Translations under genes and position numbers: made by a program | DNA from: Winogradskyella arenosi | GTDB lineage: Bacteria > Bacteroidota > Bacteroidia > Flavobacteriales > Flavobacteriaceae | DNA: 64,000 nt | Reading direction: 5' to 3' | Assembly: GCF_003337305.1 (NCBI RefSeq) | Contig: NZ_QPJO01000004.1 | Span: 1 to 64,000 of the forward strand | Shown here: positions 62,318 through 64,000 of the stretch, one piece after another | How positions within the stretch are numbered: position 1 is the stretch's first letter | Layout: every line of letters begins with the position of its first letter | The notes under the pieces: generated by a model | Databases searched by the model: none | What the model was told of the DNA's origin: nothing | Seen by the model: only the letters and a program-made list of their open reading frames with translations

Positions 62318-64000
62318 TTGAAATCGATTATAAATTCTTTGCTATTAATTTTATCTGGCCTTGTATCTCTGACAGTACATGGACAAGAGCTGCAGTCCGA
62401 ATCCTCCTCAGCTTTTTTAGAATTCAAGCAGATTAGCGATTCTATGACGGCTATTTTTCCTGAAGATGAACTTCAAACATACCGACGAAGTTCGTATTCA
62501 GATGCAGAGATGCAAAACTATCTGTCTTTACATGTGCAGCGTTTAGACCTTTTAAAAAGTATTAAAAGACGTCCTCAATTTGTCTTAGACAATTATCTTC
62601 ATTCTGGCAATTGGTTTCACGAAGTCGGTTTTCCGAAGGAATCCATAAAATCTTATCTTTATTTTTTCGATTATTTTCAAAAGCATCATCAAGAACTCAG
62701 TCTAACTCAGCACGAACACTATAAAGAAATGCGGAGTTATGCGAGGAGTATGCTGGCTGAAAGTTATGCTAAACTTGGTGCATATGACGACGCAGAAGAA
62801 CAACATAAAACAAATGTAGCGTTCACTAAAACGCTTAACTACATCTATCATCCGTCGGCCTTAAATAATTACGGGCTCTTTTTCTATTGGCATAAGAACA
62901 AGCCAGATACGGCCATGACGTATTTTAAAAGTGCTTACCGCTTAACACAAGCCCATCATCCTCTGCACAGTCTCAATGGCAGTCTTAGAGATAATATGGC
63001 AGACATCTACAGAGACCAAAACGACTACCAAAACGCCGCAGCCTTATACGCTGAAAATTTTAAGTTTTACCAAACCGCTAGAAATGAAAAAACCTTATTG
63101 ATAGACCTCCCAAGACTTGTCAGCGCAGGGGCTCAGGGTATTGAGGCTAATATTTATCTAAACCGTTTAGATACCGCCCAGGTAACCTTTAACAAGCTTT
63201 CTGATATTGTCCGTTCACCACCCCAAAATCAAGCACTATCTACAACAACACAATTGGAATACCTAAACGCTAAAGAGCAATTGCTTAGCGCTCAAAATCG
63301 AATAAAAGAGGCCTATAAAGTCGTTAAAACGGTACAAAAAATTTCAGATAGTCTTAAAACGCTTTCTGAGCAGGCTGATAAAAAATGGAGAGCGGAACTC
63401 AACGCGATTACCTTATCTAAAATAGGATTGGATTTTAAAATAGACCAACTTCAAAAAGAAAAAATGATTAAAGCCCAACGCGTAAAGCTTTGGTTTATTG
63501 GAATACTATCTTCTGTATTTATTGTGATTTTAGTGCTCTTAATATTTAATCGCAGACAACACCTTATCAATGCTAAAAACAAACAATTATTAGCCGAGCA
63601 AACTTTAGAGAATACAGCTTTAAAAATAGAGCAGCTCAACTCGGAAATAAAATCTAAAGAACGTGATCTATCTGATTTTGCGCTAAAACTAACGCAAGAC
63701 CAAGATTGGGCTAAAAATCTCGCCCATCAATTAGACCAAATTTCTAAAGCAACAGGCGAGGAGCGGAGCAACTTATTTAAGACCTTGTCTACCGACATTA
63801 ATAATAAAATCACGGTAGACAGTGATACGCAAGCCTTTTTTGAACGTTTAGATAAATTAAGCGATGCCTTTTACAGTAAGTTAATTGCACAGTTTCCCAA
63901 CTTAAGCAAAAATGAAATTAGACTCTGTTCACTGATTCGGTTAAAAATTGAAAGCCGCAGTATTGCCACGCTTCAAAATATCACTTTAGCTTCTCTAAAT
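62318..64000 (+). CDS. TPR membrane protein with C-terminal HTH (partial, TTG start)
   Basis: An open frame of 561 codons runs from TTG at 62318 to the window end. The TTG is followed by an export signal (KSIINSLLLILSGLVSLTVH, then GQE), which decides the start. Residues ~30-370 are TPR-like helices (AMTYFKSAYRLTQAHHP; NMADIYRDQNDYQNAAALYA). A membrane segment lies at ~390-410 (LWFIGILSSVFIVILVLLIF), then a coiled coil, then the start of a LuxR-type HTH (FPNLSKNEIRLCSLIRLKIE). This layout is common for Flavobacteriaceae one-component sensors. The 3' end is outside the window. Confidence 0.8.
   Translation, partial: MKSIINSLLLILSGLVSLTVHGQELQSESSSAFLEFKQISDSMTAIFPEDELQTYRRSSYSDAEMQNYLSLHVQRLDLLKSIKRRPQFVLDNYLHSGNWFHEVGFPKESIKSYLYFFDYFQKHHQELSLTQHEHYKEMRSYARSMLAESYAKLGAYDDAEEQHKTNVAFTKTLNYIYHPSALNNYGLFFYWHKNKPDTAMTYFKSAYRLTQAHHPLHSLNGSLRDNMADIYRDQNDYQNAAALYAENFKFYQTARNEKTLLIDLPRLVSAGAQGIEANIYLNRLDTAQVTFNKLSDIVRSPPQNQALSTTTQLEYLNAKEQLLSAQNRIKEAYKVVKTVQKISDSLKTLSEQADKKWRAELNAITLSKIGLDFKIDQLQKEKMIKAQRVKLWFIGILSSVFIVILVLLIFNRRQHLINAKNKQLLAEQTLENTALKIEQLNSEIKSKERDLSDFALKLTQDQDWAKNLAHQLDQISKATGEERSNLFKTLSTDINNKITVDSDTQAFFERLDKLSDAFYSKLIAQFPNLSKNEIRLCSLIRLKIESRSIATLQNITLASLN

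Noticed and set aside
1..64000. tRNA or rRNA genes
   Set aside because: I looked for T-loop (GGTTCGA-type) and anticodon-arm patterns in the intergenic regions and for 16S/23S signatures and found nothing convincing. No computed tRNA scan was possible.

Overview
The window comes from a low-GC marine-type member of the Flavobacteriaceae (phylum Bacteroidota). The evidence is type IX secretion (T9SS) C-terminal sorting domains, PorP/SprF-family barrels, SprB-type repeats, the near absence of Shine-Dalgarno sites, -7 promoter elements of the TAnnTTTG form, and AT-rich codon use. It is chromosomal and mostly housekeeping sequence. One IS3-type fragment sits at the left edge. I saw no rRNA, tRNA, CRISPR array, prophage or recognisable defence island.

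Layout. 1-433 is the end of an IS3-family element, abutting what looks like a truncated FAD/NAD(P)-binding protein. 1.5-10.1 kb holds an outer-membrane barrel, a YdiJ/GlcD-GlcF-type FAD/Fe-S dehydrogenase, an LpxH-like phosphoesterase, chorismate synthase, a dicarboxylate/amino-acid symporter, a rhodanese and a TerB-like protein. A 548-bp ORF-free stretch follows (10.14-10.69 kb) with several hairpins and a terminator. 10.7-20 kb is mainly minus-strand: DCC protein and MutS2, a YfcC transporter, ung (plus strand) with a small membrane protein overlapping its end, a four-gene operon (SUI1 factor, DUF1835, nucleoside phosphorylase, cytosolic substrate-binding-fold protein) and a 2OG-Fe(II) oxygenase. 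20-30.5 kb has a fused alpha/beta 2-oxoacid dehydrogenase E1, a T9SS-exported serine protease, a 3D-domain lipoprotein, ExbD, an SF2 helicase, a pseudouridine synthase, DUF1853 and hibernation factor HPF.

30.6-50.4 kb is the cell-surface region. It carries a 1629-residue T9SS-exported sugar dehydrogenase/diheme chimera, then a compact four-gene operon of two sorting-domain-B surface proteins (486 and 2739 residues), each followed by its own PorP/SprF protein. One of these PorP/SprF proteins is fused through a tandem-repeat, coiled-coil linker to a SPOR-like C-terminus. A beta-helix surface protein lies beside the operon. This is the most distinctive part of the window.

50.6-64 kb contains a small secreted protein, an intradiol-dioxygenase-fold protein without the His-x-His metal ligands, and an MscS channel. 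A group fitting cold adaptation follows (fatty-acid desaturase, Crp/Fnr regulator, cold-shock protein, two DEAD-box helicases). The window ends with the TesA-like esterase/YbbA/YbbP set and a TPR-HTH sensor-like regulator that runs off the right edge. Two genes (27576 and 62318) appear to start with TTG, judged by signal peptides that begin exactly there.
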